64,000 bases of DNA from Roseateles_B sp041912595 (GTDB lineage Bacteria; Pseudomonadota; Gammaproteobacteria; Burkholderiales; Burkholderiaceae_C): the NCBI GenBank assembly GCA_041912595.1, contig JAYRMR010000018.1, positions 27,192 to 91,191 of the forward strand. The letters are read 5' to 3'. Position 1 is the first letter of the stretch. The number at the start of each line of letters is the position of its first letter. Below, piece by piece: positions 1-9,622 of this stretch. Below the pieces are notes generated by a model, which had not been told where the DNA came from, did not search any database, and saw only the letters and a list, made by a program, of their open reading frames with translations. The position numbers were made by a program, and so were the translations under genes.

Positions 1-1099
<1,099 letters not shown>

Positions 1100-1157
1100 G
1101 GCAGTTGCTCAGCGCACGAGGCGCAATGCGGCCAGAGGCCCATCCAGCAGGGGTCGT

Positions 1158-1229
1158 GGATCCGGCTTCGCCGCTCCGCCGACCACGCCCCCTCGAGAGG
1201 GCCGGTGCCGCTGGCAGGGGGTGGGGCGT
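1158..1229 (-). repeat. Dispersed triple-hairpin element, copy 1 (accB-accC gap)
   Basis: Read from the accB stop codon, the element shows a CCCCAC/CCCCC tract, a GC hairpin, a CCCTCTCGAGGGGG-type hairpin and finally the GC-rich block CGGCGAAGCCGGATCC. The same module order occurs at 13912-13982 and 18748-18815. It fills almost the whole accB-accC gap. It could be a dispersed REP-like element that attenuates or processes the accB-accC message; that role is inference. Confidence 0.6.
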
Positions 1230-1231
1230 GT

Positions 1232-1699
1232 TCACTCGATGATGAACAGCGGCTGGCCGAATTCCACCGGCTGGCCGTTTTCCACCAGGATCTTGGTCAC
1301 GGTGCCGGCCTTGTCGGCATCGATCTCGTTCATGATCTTCATGGCTTCGATGATGCAGATGGCCTGGCCTTCCTTGACCTGCTGGCCCACCTCGACGAAA
1401 GCCTTGGCGTTGGGGCCGGAGGCGCGGTAGAAGGTGCCCACCATGGGCGACTTCACCACATGGCCGGTCTCGACGGGGGCGGCGGCAGGCGCAGCGGCGG
1501 CCGCGGCGGGTGCCGCAGCAGCCACCGGCGCGGCGGCCATCGGCGCGGCCATCATCGGCATGGCCTGGGCCAGGGGCACGGCCACCGTGCCGTCGGACTT
1601 GACGATGCGCACCTTGCCATCGGCTTCGGTGATTTCAAGTTCAGAAATGTTCGACTCGGACACGAGGTCGATCAGGGTCTTGAGCTTGCGCAGATCCAT
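1232..1699 (-). CDS. accB: Biotin carboxyl carrier protein of acetyl-CoA carboxylase
   Basis: Carries the biotin that shuttles carboxyl groups between biotin carboxylase (AccC) and carboxyltransferase. It is 155 residues, the usual size. It begins MDLRKLKTLIDLVSESNISE, has an Ala/Pro-rich linker at about residues 55-80, and ends in a biotinyl domain with the lysine in CIIEAMKIMNEI near residue 120. The start at 1699 is chosen over an upstream in-frame codon because GGAGAAG lies four bases before it and the family begins at this methionine. Lies 82 bases downstream of aroQ on the same strand, the common aroQ-accB-accC order. Confidence 0.97.
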   Translation of the reverse strand: MDLRKLKTLIDLVSESNISELEITEADGKVRIVKSDGTVAVPLAQAMPMMAAPMAAAPVAAAAPAAAAAAPAAAPVETGHVVKSPMVGTFYRASGPNAKAFVEVGQQVKEGQAICIIEAMKIMNEIDADKAGTVTKILVENGQPVEFGQPLFIIE

Positions 1700-1781
1700 G
1701 AGGCTTCTCCAGCGGAAAGATTTTGTAGTGCTTGCCAATGCCGCGGTCGCCGGGGCGGCCGCGCTCTTGCTTCAGCCGCCT

Positions 1782-2228
1782 TCAGCCACACGCGGCCCGG
1801 ACGTGGTCCAGGGCGTGCATCAGGGCGTAGCGGTAACCCTGGGGACCCAGGCCGCAGATCACGCCCACCGCGAGTTCCGACACATAGCTGTGGTGACGGA
1901 AGGCCTCGCGCTTGTGGATATTGGACAGGTGGACCTCGACAAAGGGCAGGGCCACCGCCGCCAGGGCGTCCCGGATGGCCACGCTGGTGTGCGTGTAGGC
2001 CGCCGGATTGATGATGATGAAGCGTGTGCCGTCACGGCCAGCCGCCTGGATGCGATCGACCAGGGCACCTTCGTGGTTGCTCTGGAAGCTTTCGAGCGTG
2101 GCCCCGGCATTGGCAGCGAATTGCTGCAGATCTGCATCGATCTGCGCCAAAGTCGTTGCGCCATACACCCCGGGCTCCCTGGTACCAAGGAGGTTGAGGT
2201 TAGGGCCATGAATCACAAGAATCTGCAT
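1782..2228 (-). CDS. aroQ: Type II 3-dehydroquinate dehydratase
   Basis: Converts 3-dehydroquinate to 3-dehydroshikimate in the shikimate pathway. It is 148 residues, the usual length of the dodecameric type II enzyme. Visible family motifs are the N-terminal HGPNLNLLGTREPGVYG, containing the active-site loop arginine and tyrosine, and the NPAAYTHTSVAIRDAL segment with the substrate-binding asparagine and histidine. First gene of the probable aroQ-accB-accC transcription unit; a candidate promoter sits about 70 bases upstream. aroE of the same pathway is at 4456-5298. Confidence 0.96.
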   Translation of the reverse strand: MQILVIHGPNLNLLGTREPGVYGATTLAQIDADLQQFAANAGATLESFQSNHEGALVDRIQAAGRDGTRFIIINPAAYTHTSVAIRDALAAVALPFVEVHLSNIHKREAFRHHSYVSELAVGVICGLGPQGYRYALMHALDHVRAACG

Positions 2229-2293
2229 CAGCGACGTGCCGCGGCGGTTTAGAGCGTAGACACTAGAAGCGCGAAAGGCTGAACTTTAGCTTT

Positions 2294-2322
2294 TTTAGAC
2301 CCAGATCCCGGCAGGTAGCCAA
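2294..2322 (-). promoter_or_regulatory. Candidate promoter for aroQ-accB-accC
   Basis: On the minus strand TTGGCT (2317-2322) and TCTAAA (2294-2299) are separated by 17 bases and lie in an AT-rich island that is unusual for this sequence. Placement relative to aroQ implies a leader of roughly 60 bases. Match to sigma70 hexamers is 4/6 at each box, so this is only a candidate. Confidence 0.4.
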
Positions 2323-2438
2323 AAATAAATGGCTTGACCTTCCACGTTTCTTGAGCTTGCCCAAGAAAGCCCGGGATTCGGGTCTTGACGAGTGTCCAGC
2401 CCGGCGAGAGCGCGATTCTGACGCCAGCGGCGGCCGGA

Positions 2439-3017
2439 TCAGGCCCCGGTTTTCCCTGCCTCGGGGGCCGGCTGCCCGGCGGCCAGGGCGCGGGCGACGG
2501 CCTCGAGCTCGCCGGCCTGCAGGGCGCCCAGGCGGCGCCAGAAGACCTCACCGCGGGCATCGAAGACGACGCTGAAGGGCAGACCGCCCTGCGTGTTCCC
2601 GAGCTGGCGGCCGAGCTCCAGGCCCTGCACGCCGCCCAGCGCCATCGGGATCTGCAGGGGCAGCTTGGCAAGGAAGTCCTGGACGGCCTCCTTGCGGTCG
2701 ATGGCCAGGGCCAGGCCTTGCCAGCCCGGCTGGGCGGCCAGGAACTGCTGGATCTCGGGCAGCTCGCGCACGCAGGGCGCGCACCAGGTGGCCCAGAAGT
2801 TCAGCAGCAGCGGCTGGCCCCGCAGCTGGCGGGCGGCGAGCTCGCTGCCGTCCAGGCGCTCGAAGCGCGCCATCCAGAAGGCGTCGGCCGCGGACGCCGG
2901 GCGCGGGGGCAGGGCGGGCATCGGGGCCTCGGCGGGCGAGCCGCGCCGGGCCAGCCAGGCGCCGAAGCCGGCGGCGGCCAGGCCGACGGTGCCGAACAGG
3001 GCGTGGCGGCGGTTCAT
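2439..3017 (-). CDS. TlpA-like periplasmic thiol:disulfide oxidoreductase
   Basis: A 192-residue thioredoxin-fold protein with an N-terminal hydrophobic segment (residues 6-22) that should anchor or export it to the periplasm. The redox motif WCAPC (Cys79 and Cys82) follows a FWATW strand, typical of TlpA/ResA proteins that reduce disulfides for cytochrome c maturation or protein repair. The start ATG at 3015-3017 overlaps the stop of the upstream gene as ATGA, so translation is probably coupled. Specific substrate is unknown. Confidence 0.88.
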   Translation of the reverse strand: MNRRHALFGTVGLAAAGFGAWLARRGSPAEAPMPALPPRPASAADAFWMARFERLDGSELAARQLRGQPLLLNFWATWCAPCVRELPEIQQFLAAQPGWQGLALAIDRKEAVQDFLAKLPLQIPMALGGVQGLELGRQLGNTQGGLPFSVVFDARGEVFWRRLGALQAGELEAVARALAAGQPAPEAGKTGA

Positions 3018-3637
3018 GGGGCGGCTCCTTCGCCGGTGTCGGGCGGGGTCTCCTCCAGCAGCCGGCGCAGGGCCGCGAGGTCCCCGCGCTCGGTGCGGCC
3101 ACGGCTGTCGGGCTTGAGGGCGCCGCGCAGGTCGTCCTTGTCGAGGATGCTCAGCGCAATGGTCACCCATTCATTGAGCGGCCGGCAGCGGTCGGCCACG
3201 GTCAGCAGGTCCACCGGGCCGCGCGGGCCCTGGGTCTCGCCGACCTCGTAGTCCACCCCGGCGTTGATCAGCGCGATCTCGGCGGACTTGCTGTCGTCGC
3301 AGTAGAGCTGCAGGTGGATGTTGGACAGGCGGGTGGCCGTGCCACGCCAGACGGCGCCGCACAGGTGGGGGCGGAACTCCGCCAGCCGCTCCATCCAGAC
3401 CGCCGCCTGCTCGCGCAGGGCGCGCAGCTCGGCGGGCTGGGTGTCGGCGCAGAAGAGCGCGAGGTAGTCCCGCACCTCGTCTTCCAGCTCCTCGTTGCTG
3501 GGGAGCGGCGCGTTGCGGGGCAGGCCCAGCTGCTTGTGGGCCCGGCGCTTGGCGGCGCCGTACTCGAGGCCTTCCTCCACGACCAGGCGGGCGGCGGTGG
3601 CGGCGATCTCGGCGGTGAGCGGGTGGTCGGAGGCCAT
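3014..3637 (-). CDS. Conserved protein of unknown function
   Basis: A 207-residue soluble protein without signal peptide or membrane segment. The N-terminus (MASDHPLTAEIAATAARL) is helical and followed by a segment rich in Glu/Leu; the centre contains NIHLQLYCDDSKSAEIALIN, and the C-terminal third is charged. I do not recognise an enzyme motif. Homologues beside tlpA in other Burkholderiales are, from memory, often carried under misleading ligase names; nothing here supports a ligase (no Walker A). It sits between mtgA and tlpA and overlaps tlpA by four bases. Confidence 0.75.
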   Translation of the reverse strand: MASDHPLTAEIAATAARLVVEEGLEYGAAKRRAHKQLGLPRNAPLPSNEELEDEVRDYLALFCADTQPAELRALREQAAVWMERLAEFRPHLCGAVWRGTATRLSNIHLQLYCDDSKSAEIALINAGVDYEVGETQGPRGPVDLLTVADRCRPLNEWVTIALSILDKDDLRGALKPDSRGRTERGDLAALRRLLEETPPDTGEGAAP

Positions 3638-3681
3638 GGCGGGCGGTGTGGGAAGCGGTGTCGGAAGGCGGCGGATCGCGA

Positions 3682-4452
3682 TCAGGGCAGCGCGACGGCC
3701 CCCATGCGGGCCTCGATGGTCGACGCGCGGCCGACCACATAGGCCGAGCCGGGGCGTTTCTCGAAGCGCTTGGGCGCCGGCAGCATCACGGCCAGGCGCG
3801 CGGCCTGCCACGGCGCGAGCTGGGCGGCATCGACGCGGAAATAGTGCCGTGCCGCGGCCTGGGCGCCGAAGACGCCCTCGCCCCACTCGACGTGGTTCAG
3901 GTAGATCTCAAGGATGCGCTGCTTGGACAGGAGCGCCTCCAGCATGAAGGTCAGCACGAATTCCTGGCCCTTGCGCAGCAGGTGGCGCTCGCCGCTGAGG
4001 AACAGGTTCTTGGCCAGCTGCTGGGTGATGGTCGAGCCCCCGACGATCTTGGCCTGGGGCTTGGGCGTCGTGGGGCGGTCACCGTCGCGGGCGGGCGCGC
4101 GCGAGGCCGCCTTGGCGCGCTTGTCGGCCTTGGCCTGCTCGCGTTGGTTCTTCTCCCAGGCCTTCTCGAGGGCGTCCCATTCCACGCCGCCATGCTCGGA
4201 GAAGCCGGCGTCCTCGCTGGCGATCACGGCCCGCTTGAGGGAGGCCGACAGCCGGGCGTCCGGCACCCAGTCCTGGCTCCAGGCCACCTCGTGCTTCTCG
4301 GTGGCGAGGCGCCAGATCTCGGAGCGCTGGAAGGTGGTCGACTGCGGGTCCAGCACGTTCATCAGCGCGATGCGTGCCAGGAAGTACAGCTGCAGCGCCA
4401 GCAGGCCGAGGGCGAGCAGGGCGATCAGGCGCAGGGGCAGCTGGCGCAGCAC
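3682..4452 (-). CDS. mtgA: Monofunctional biosynthetic peptidoglycan transglycosylase
   Basis: Polymerises lipid II glycan strands at the outer face of the inner membrane (GT51 family). It is 256 residues. A single transmembrane helix spans about residues 8-30, followed by the catalytic EDAGFSEHGG motif with its glutamate, then GGSTITQQLAKNLFL, and later RILEIYLNHVEWGEGVFG. About 25 extra residues rich in Lys, Ala and Arg lie between the first motif (ALEKAWEKN) and the GGSTITQQ motif, where E. coli MtgA has only a short loop. Three bases separate it from the aroE stop, so it is co-transcribed with aroE. Confidence 0.94.
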   Translation of the reverse strand: MLRQLPLRLIALLALGLLALQLYFLARIALMNVLDPQSTTFQRSEIWRLATEKHEVAWSQDWVPDARLSASLKRAVIASEDAGFSEHGGVEWDALEKAWEKNQREQAKADKRAKAASRAPARDGDRPTTPKPQAKIVGGSTITQQLAKNLFLSGERHLLRKGQEFVLTFMLEALLSKQRILEIYLNHVEWGEGVFGAQAAARHYFRVDAAQLAPWQAARLAVMLPAPKRFEKRPGSAYVVGRASTIEARMGAVALP

Positions 4453-4455
4453 GGC

Positions 4456-5298
4456 TCAGTCCTTGTGCTGCAGGCGCTGGCGCAGGCCGGCCAGCACCGG
4501 GGCGGTATCCGGCCGCACGCCGCGCCAGAGCTGGAAGGCCTCGGCGGCCTGCTCGACCAGCATCCCGAGGCCGTCCCGCGAGCGGGCGCCCTGGGCCTCG
4601 ACCCAGTCCAGGAAGCCCTGGGCGGCCGGGCCGTACATCATGTCGATGCCCAGGCCGCCGGGGCGCAAGACCTGGCCCCGCACGGGCACGCCGGCGCCCG
4701 AGAGACTGGCGCTGGTGCCGTTGACCAGCACGTCGAAGCGCGCCTCGGGCAGGTCATTGAGCGTGCTGGCCTGCAGGCGCACGCCGTGCTCCTGCGCCCA
4801 GCGCGCGTGGCTGCCGACCAGGGCGACGGCCTTGTCGAGGCCGCGGTTGGCCAGCGTCAGCTCCGCGGGGCGGGCGGCGATGAGGCTGCCCATCACGCCG
4901 GCGGAGGCGCCACCGGCCCCCAGCAGCAGCACGCGCAGGCCGAGCAGCGGCTGGCCGGCGTTGGACTGGATGTCCCGCACGAGGCCGAGGCCGTCGGTGT
5001 TGTCGCCCCACCAGCCGTGCTCGTCGAAGCGCAGGGTGTTGACGGCCCCGGCGAGCTCGGCGCGCGGGCTGCGGCGCCGGGCGGCCGCGAAGGCCTCGAA
5101 CTTGAAGGGCACCGTGACGTTGCAGCCCTTGGCGCCCTCGGCGGCGAAGGCCTGCACCGTGGGCAGGAAGGCGTCGAGCGGGCACAACAGGCGCTCGTAG
5201 ACCACGTCCTGGCCCGTCTGCGCCGCGAACTGCGCATGGATCGCCGGCGACTGGCTGTGGGCCACGGGGTTGCCGGCGACGGCGTAGCGGTCCGGCAT
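4456..5298 (-). CDS. aroE: Shikimate dehydrogenase
   Basis: NADPH-dependent reduction of 3-dehydroshikimate to shikimate. It is 280 residues from ATG at 5298; a GTG codon immediately upstream (5301) is an alternative start. Substrate-binding residues are seen in GNPVAHSQSPAIHAQF near residue 10 and NVTVPFK near residue 65, the NTDGLG motif near residue 103, and the nucleotide loop LLLGAGGASAG near residue 130. The stop of the upstream TonB-like gene overlaps the start by one base (TGATG), which indicates translational coupling. Confidence 0.96.
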   Translation of the reverse strand: MPDRYAVAGNPVAHSQSPAIHAQFAAQTGQDVVYERLLCPLDAFLPTVQAFAAEGAKGCNVTVPFKFEAFAAARRRSPRAELAGAVNTLRFDEHGWWGDNTDGLGLVRDIQSNAGQPLLGLRVLLLGAGGASAGVMGSLIAARPAELTLANRGLDKAVALVGSHARWAQEHGVRLQASTLNDLPEARFDVLVNGTSASLSGAGVPVRGQVLRPGGLGIDMMYGPAAQGFLDWVEAQGARSRDGLGMLVEQAAEAFQLWRGVRPDTAPVLAGLRQRLQHKD

Positions 5299-6158
5299 CA
5301 CAGCTGCTCCGTCACGGTCGCCTCGAGCCCATCCTCGCGGGTGAACTTGAAGCGCGTGGTGATGACCAGCACCTCGGCGCCGCGGCGCATCTCGGTGTTG
5401 AAGTCGCCGAAGGGCTGGCAGGCGCGCACGATGGCGATGGCGCGCTTGTCGAGCTGGTTGTTGCCCGAGCTCTGGATGATCTCGGTGTCCACGAGGCGGC
5501 CCTTGAAGTCCACGTGGATGTTCATGATCAGCTCGCCGTAGAGCTTGCGGCCGCGATAGGTGGGGAAGTCGCGGGTGCCGCGCTCCTCGATGCGGCGACG
5601 CAGGGTGTCGTAGTACTGGGCATAGACGACCTCGCGCGTGGCCGGGCTCACGTAGCGCTTGCGGGGGCGGGCGTTCTCGTCGTTGACGCGCTTCTCGATC
5701 TCGGCCAGCAGCTGCACCAGCTGGCGGCGCTTCTCGGCCTGCTCGCGGGCCTCGGGCGAGCTGCGCTCGCGCTTGGGGTCGGGCGGCGGCAGCAGCGCCA
5801 GCTCGCGGCGCACCTGGGCGAGCAGCTGCTGCTGCACCTCCTGGAGCTTGGCGATCTGGTTGCGCTGCGTCTCAGTGCTGTCGCCCAGCTCCATGCGGGG
5901 CGAGGGCGCCAGCGGCGAGGTGGCGCGCTTCTGCCTGGCCGACTCGCCACCGCCCGCCAGGTTCGCCTGCGCCAGGGCCTTGGCCTCGGCGGGGGCGTCC
6001 TTGCTGCGGGCGTTGACCAGCACCACCTCCAGCGGCGTGTCCTGGAACAGGCGCTGGAAGCGCTCCGGATCGGCGATCCGCAGGGCCAGCAGCACCAGGT
6101 GCAGGCCCAGCGAGACGATCAGGGCGAGGTGGAGCGGCTGGATCTTGCGCGGCTGCAT
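5298..6158 (-). CDS. TonB-family energy transducer-like protein
   Basis: A 286-residue protein with one N-terminal transmembrane helix (residues 11-27), a charged coiled-coil-prone middle (about 95-165, rich in Gln, Glu and Arg), and a C-terminal TonB-like domain (about 195-280; GELIMNIHVDFKGRLVDTEI, later FKFTRE). By family it would transmit proton-motive force to an outer-membrane receptor, but no receptor or ExbBD genes are nearby. The position next to aroE and mtgA is typical of Burkholderiales core genomes and suggests an envelope housekeeping role; the partner is unknown. Confidence 0.82.
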   Translation of the reverse strand: MQPRKIQPLHLALIVSLGLHLVLLALRIADPERFQRLFQDTPLEVVLVNARSKDAPAEAKALAQANLAGGGESARQKRATSPLAPSPRMELGDSTETQRNQIAKLQEVQQQLLAQVRRELALLPPPDPKRERSSPEAREQAEKRRQLVQLLAEIEKRVNDENARPRKRYVSPATREVVYAQYYDTLRRRIEERGTRDFPTYRGRKLYGELIMNIHVDFKGRLVDTEIIQSSGNNQLDKRAIAIVRACQPFGDFNTEMRRGAEVLVITTRFKFTREDGLEATVTEQL

Positions 6159-6180
6159 GGCGGTCGGGCGGGGCGGGCGC

Positions 6181-8223
6181 TCAGGCGGCCGGGGCCGCGG
6201 GGGCGGCGTCCGAGGCGCCTTCCGCGTCGTTCAGATCGATGGCCAGCGTGAGCGGGCCGCTGCCGGCGGCGTCCTCGTCCTCGTCCGAGGCGGGCTCGTC
6301 GTCCGGCGCCTGCGCCTCATCCAGGCGCTCGATCAGCGAGGCGTGGACGTCCAGCGTCATCTCGTCGATGCCGGTGATGCGCACCCGCACGTGGCTGCCG
6401 CGCGCCAGGCCTTCGCAGCCCAGGGCCTTGAAGACGAGGGGCAGGGTGTCCGCACGCACGAGGCCGTCCTTCATGACGGAGGCCGTGAGCTCGTGGATGG
6501 CGTTCTGCTGCAGGTAGCGCAGCGTCCAATAGCGCTCGATGCCTGACTGGAAGCCGTTGTAGGCCGAGTAGGCGGCGTCGAAGCCCGAGATGATGGAGAA
6601 GAGCTGCGCGTCCTTGGGCTTGAACGGCGCCACGAGCGCGGCCGTGCGGCCGTGGCGGGCGCAGGCGATGATCTGCCACTGGTTGACGAGGTCGGTGTAG
6701 CGGCGCAGCGGCGAGGTGGCCCAGGTGTACTGCGCCACGCCCATGCCGGCGTGCGGCAGCGCCTTCGTGCCCATGCGCACCTTGACGCCCGGCGCCAGGC
6801 TGGCCTGGCTGCGGTAGATGCCGGGCAGGCCCAGCTCGTTGAGCCAGCCGCCCCAGCTGCTGTTGGCGAGGATCATGGCCTCGGCCACGATCAGGTCCAG
6901 CGGGGCGCCGCGCTGGCGCGTGCCGATGCTGACGGTCTCGTGGCCCTCGGGCTCGCGCTCGCCGTTGCTGTCCAGGCGGAAGGTGTAGTCGGGGCGGTTG
7001 AAGGTCTCGGGCTTGCCGCGCACGATCTCGCGCTGGGCCTTCAGGTGCTTCGCGAGGCGGAAGCAGAAGCGCAGCTCGGTGCCGAAGGCGTAGTCGGCCG
7101 GCGCCTCGCCGGTCAGCGAGGCCTCGGTGACCGTGCTGTCCAGCTTGTCATGGCGCAGGTTGGCGGCGATGGGCACGCGCTCGAGCCTGGTCTCGCGGCT
7201 GCGGATCTCCAGCGTGGCCTCGTCCATCGTCACGTACAGCGACACGGCGGGGCACTCGCGCCCCTCGGCCAGCGTGTAGTGCTGCACCACCTCGTCCGGC
7301 AGCATGGTCAGCTTCCAGCCGGGCATGTAGACGGTGGAGAGCCGCTCGCGGGCGACCTTGTCCACAGGCGAGTCCGGCTGGATGGCCAGGCCCGGCGCCG
7401 CGATGTGCACGCCGAAGACGATGGTGCCGGTGCCCAGGCCCTGCACGGAGAGGGCGTCGTCGATTTCCGTGGTGGCGGAGTCGTCGATCGAGAAGGCCTG
7501 CACCGGGGCCACGGGCAGCTCGTCGGTGATCTGCGGCGCCGTGAGCGCGGGGAAGCCCGTGCCCTTGGGGAAGTTCTCGAACAGGAAGCGCTTCCAGTGG
7601 AACTGGTAGGGGCTGCTGATCGCGCCGGCGCCCTTGAGCAGGTCCAGCGGCGCCTGCTGCGAGCGCCTGGCGGCCTCGACCACGGCCTTGTACTCGGGGC
7701 CGTTCTTGTCGGGCTTGAAGAGAATCTTGTAGATCTGCTCGCGGATGCCGGCCGGGCACTCGCCCGCGATCAGCTCGCCCGTCCAGGCCTCGATCTGCAG
7801 CGCCTGCTGGCGCTTGCGCTCGATGCCCAGCAGCGCGGCCTTGACCTGCTCCTCGGGCGCCTTCTTGAACAGGCCCTTGCCCATGCGGCGGAAATAGTGC
7901 GGCGCCTCGTACAGGCGGAAGAGCGCGGCGGCCTGCTGCTCGACGCCGGCCTTGGCATCGAAATAGTCGCGCGCCAGGTCGGCGAAGCCGAACTCGCCGT
8001 CGGTGGCGAATTCCCAGGCGAGGTCGAGGTCGATCTCCTGCGCCAGCGTCTGGCCCTGGGCCATCAGCTCCGCCGGGGAGGGCTTGTCGAACTTGAGCAG
8101 CACATTGGCCGCCTTCACTTTGACGCGCTTGCCCGAATCCAGCTCGATCTGCATCGAACTTTCCGCTTCGGACATCACACGGCCGGCGAGGAATTTTCCG
8201 GCGTCATCGAACAGGGCAAACAT
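6181..8223 (-). CDS. RNB-domain (RNase II family) ribonuclease
   Basis: A 680-residue predicted 3'-to-5' exoribonuclease. The RNB catalytic signature with metal-binding aspartates is FSIDDSATTEIDDALSV near residue 245. Other RNB motifs follow, for example YATWATSPLRRYTDL-like QYTWATSPLRRYTDLVNQ around residue 490. There is a divergent N-terminal region instead of clear cold-shock domains and an acidic, Ala-rich tail of about 45 residues. The start at 8223 follows a GACAAT hexamer by nine bases and lacks a Shine-Dalgarno. It is distinct from canonical Rnb and RNase R, so no symbol is given. Confidence 0.88.
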   Translation of the reverse strand: MFALFDDAGKFLAGRVMSEAESSMQIELDSGKRVKVKAANVLLKFDKPSPAELMAQGQTLAQEIDLDLAWEFATDGEFGFADLARDYFDAKAGVEQQAAALFRLYEAPHYFRRMGKGLFKKAPEEQVKAALLGIERKRQQALQIEAWTGELIAGECPAGIREQIYKILFKPDKNGPEYKAVVEAARRSQQAPLDLLKGAGAISSPYQFHWKRFLFENFPKGTGFPALTAPQITDELPVAPVQAFSIDDSATTEIDDALSVQGLGTGTIVFGVHIAAPGLAIQPDSPVDKVARERLSTVYMPGWKLTMLPDEVVQHYTLAEGRECPAVSLYVTMDEATLEIRSRETRLERVPIAANLRHDKLDSTVTEASLTGEAPADYAFGTELRFCFRLAKHLKAQREIVRGKPETFNRPDYTFRLDSNGEREPEGHETVSIGTRQRGAPLDLIVAEAMILANSSWGGWLNELGLPGIYRSQASLAPGVKVRMGTKALPHAGMGVAQYTWATSPLRRYTDLVNQWQIIACARHGRTAALVAPFKPKDAQLFSIISGFDAAYSAYNGFQSGIERYWTLRYLQQNAIHELTASVMKDGLVRADTLPLVFKALGCEGLARGSHVRVRITGIDEMTLDVHASLIERLDEAQAPDDEPASDEDEDAAGSGPLTLAIDLNDAEGASDAAPAAPAA

Positions 8224-8232
8224 AGGGTGCGC

Positions 8233-8238
8233 ATTGTC
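8233..8238 (-). promoter_or_regulatory. -10-like hexamer before the RNB ribonuclease gene
   Basis: GACAAT on the minus strand ends nine bases before the ATG at 8223. There is no ribosome-binding site between it and the start, so the transcript would begin at or just before the start codon. Confidence 0.35.
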
Positions 8239-8433
8239 GCCGAAGTACGGCGGCCCCGAGCCGGGCCGGCCAGGGTGAGGCGGCCCGCAGGGAAATCCCG
8301 CGCGCCCGCTCGATCCGCCGCCCGCCGGGGGAGGGCGTGCCGGGGCGGTGGAGGCCCCGAGCAAAGGGTTACGCTTGTTGCAGCTGCCAGCGGCTGTCAA
8401 ACGACAGTGACAGCTCGGCCGGCCCTGCGGTCC

Positions 8434-8991
8434 TCAGCGATCCGGGCGCCCCAGCATGCGCAGCAGGGTGCGATCGCGGTCCACGAGGTGGTGCTTCAGG
8501 GCCGCCAGCACGTGGACGGCCACCAGCGCCAGCAGCAGGTAGCCGCCCCAGTGGTGCGCCTGCTGGCCCAGCTCGGCCAGGCCGGCGTGGTAGGGCAGGA
8601 CCTCGCCGGGCCGGGACGGGTCGTCCTGGTGCGGCACCAGGGTCAGGCCGAAGACGCCGAAGCCATGGCCGCTGGCGCCCGAGAACAGCATGCCGCTCAG
8701 CGGCATCAGCAGGGTGAGACCGAGCAGAACGCCATGGGCCCAGCGCGCCGCGCGGTGCAGGGCCGGCGACGTGGGTTGCACCGGCGCCGGCAGGCCCAGA
8801 CGCAGGCGCTGGACCACGCGGACCGCGATGACCAGCAGGGCGAGCACGCCCAGCGACTTGTGCCAGGGGTAGAGGGCCCAGGTCTCGGTGCGGCTCATGT
8901 AGAGCCCCGCGCCGGCCAGTCCCAGCATCAGGGCGGCCACGAGCCAGTGCAGCCGGCGGCTGGAGGGGGGAAGCGTGTCGCGGTCGGGCAT
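8434..8991 (-). CDS. Cytochrome b561-family membrane protein
   Basis: A 185-residue integral membrane protein with four predicted helices and di-haem-type histidines: His14 (RRLHWLVAALM), the PWHKSLG motif near residue 43, and the HHWGGYLLLALVAVHVLAALKHH segment near residue 145. This matches the bacterial cytochrome b561/CybB family, which moves electrons between quinols and periplasmic acceptors. The 210 bases between it and the downstream ribonuclease gene argue for separate expression. The start is supported by family N-termini (short basic segment then helix one). Confidence 0.9.
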   Translation of the reverse strand: MPDRDTLPPSSRRLHWLVAALMLGLAGAGLYMSRTETWALYPWHKSLGVLALLVIAVRVVQRLRLGLPAPVQPTSPALHRAARWAHGVLLGLTLLMPLSGMLFSGASGHGFGVFGLTLVPHQDDPSRPGEVLPYHAGLAELGQQAHHWGGYLLLALVAVHVLAALKHHLVDRDRTLLRMLGRPDR

Positions 8992-9100
8992 GGGGCGAAT
9001 CTTGGAAGGCGGGTGGGCGAGTCTAGCGAGGCCCGGCCCGGGGCGGCCCACGGCCTGTCCACGCTTGTGCGGCCCTTGCACAGTGGGCGGGCGCGGTCTG

Positions 9101-9616
9101 TCAGCGACGGATGTGCGCCAGCCGCGCGGCTTCCGCCGCCTCGAGCCCGTGCTCGCTGAAGACCTGAACGCCGTGATGCCGCAGCAGGGCGGCGGTCAGG
9201 CCCTCGCCGGGCCGCTTGACGCCGTCGAAATGGCCGGAGGCGATGCGCTGGCTGCCGCAGGAGGGGCTGCCTTCCTTCAGCACGGCGATCCGCAGGCCGT
9301 GGCGCCGCACCAGGGCCAGGGCGGCCTCGGCGCCGGCGCGGAAGGCGGCCGTCGGGTCACCGCCCTGGGCGTCGCGAAGGCGGGCCTGGCCCAGCCAGAC
9401 CTGCCAGCCCTGGGCGCCGGCCTCGATCTCCGCGGGCGGGCGCGGCACCGGCAGGCCGCCGGCCAGCTCGGGGCACAGCGGCACGATCAGGCCGGCCGCC
9501 TGCCAGCGGTCCAGCAGCGCGGAGCGCAGGTCCTGCGCCCGGCCGTCGTAGCGCACCGGCGCCCCCAGCAGGCAGGCGCTGACGAGGATCTGCGGGCCGC
9601 CGTCGCGGTCAGCCAT
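9101..9616 (-). CDS. DUF523 protein, thiouracil desulfurase (TudS)-like
   Basis: A 171-residue DUF523 protein. Three conserved cysteines are visible: Cys15 (SACLLGAPVRYDG), Cys48 (LCPELAGGLPVPRPP) and Cys120 (KEGSPSCGS). In characterised TudS members equivalent cysteines hold a [4Fe-4S] cluster that removes sulfur from thiouracil; activity here is inferred from the motifs only. It follows the FabG-like gene by six bases on the same strand, the third member of a yqiA-fabG-DUF523 transcription unit. Confidence 0.85.
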   Translation of the reverse strand: MADRDGGPQILVSACLLGAPVRYDGRAQDLRSALLDRWQAAGLIVPLCPELAGGLPVPRPPAEIEAGAQGWQVWLGQARLRDAQGGDPTAAFRAGAEAALALVRRHGLRIAVLKEGSPSCGSQRIASGHFDGVKRPGEGLTAALLRHHGVQVFSEHGLEAAEAARLAHIRR

Positions 9617-9622
9617 GCCGCC

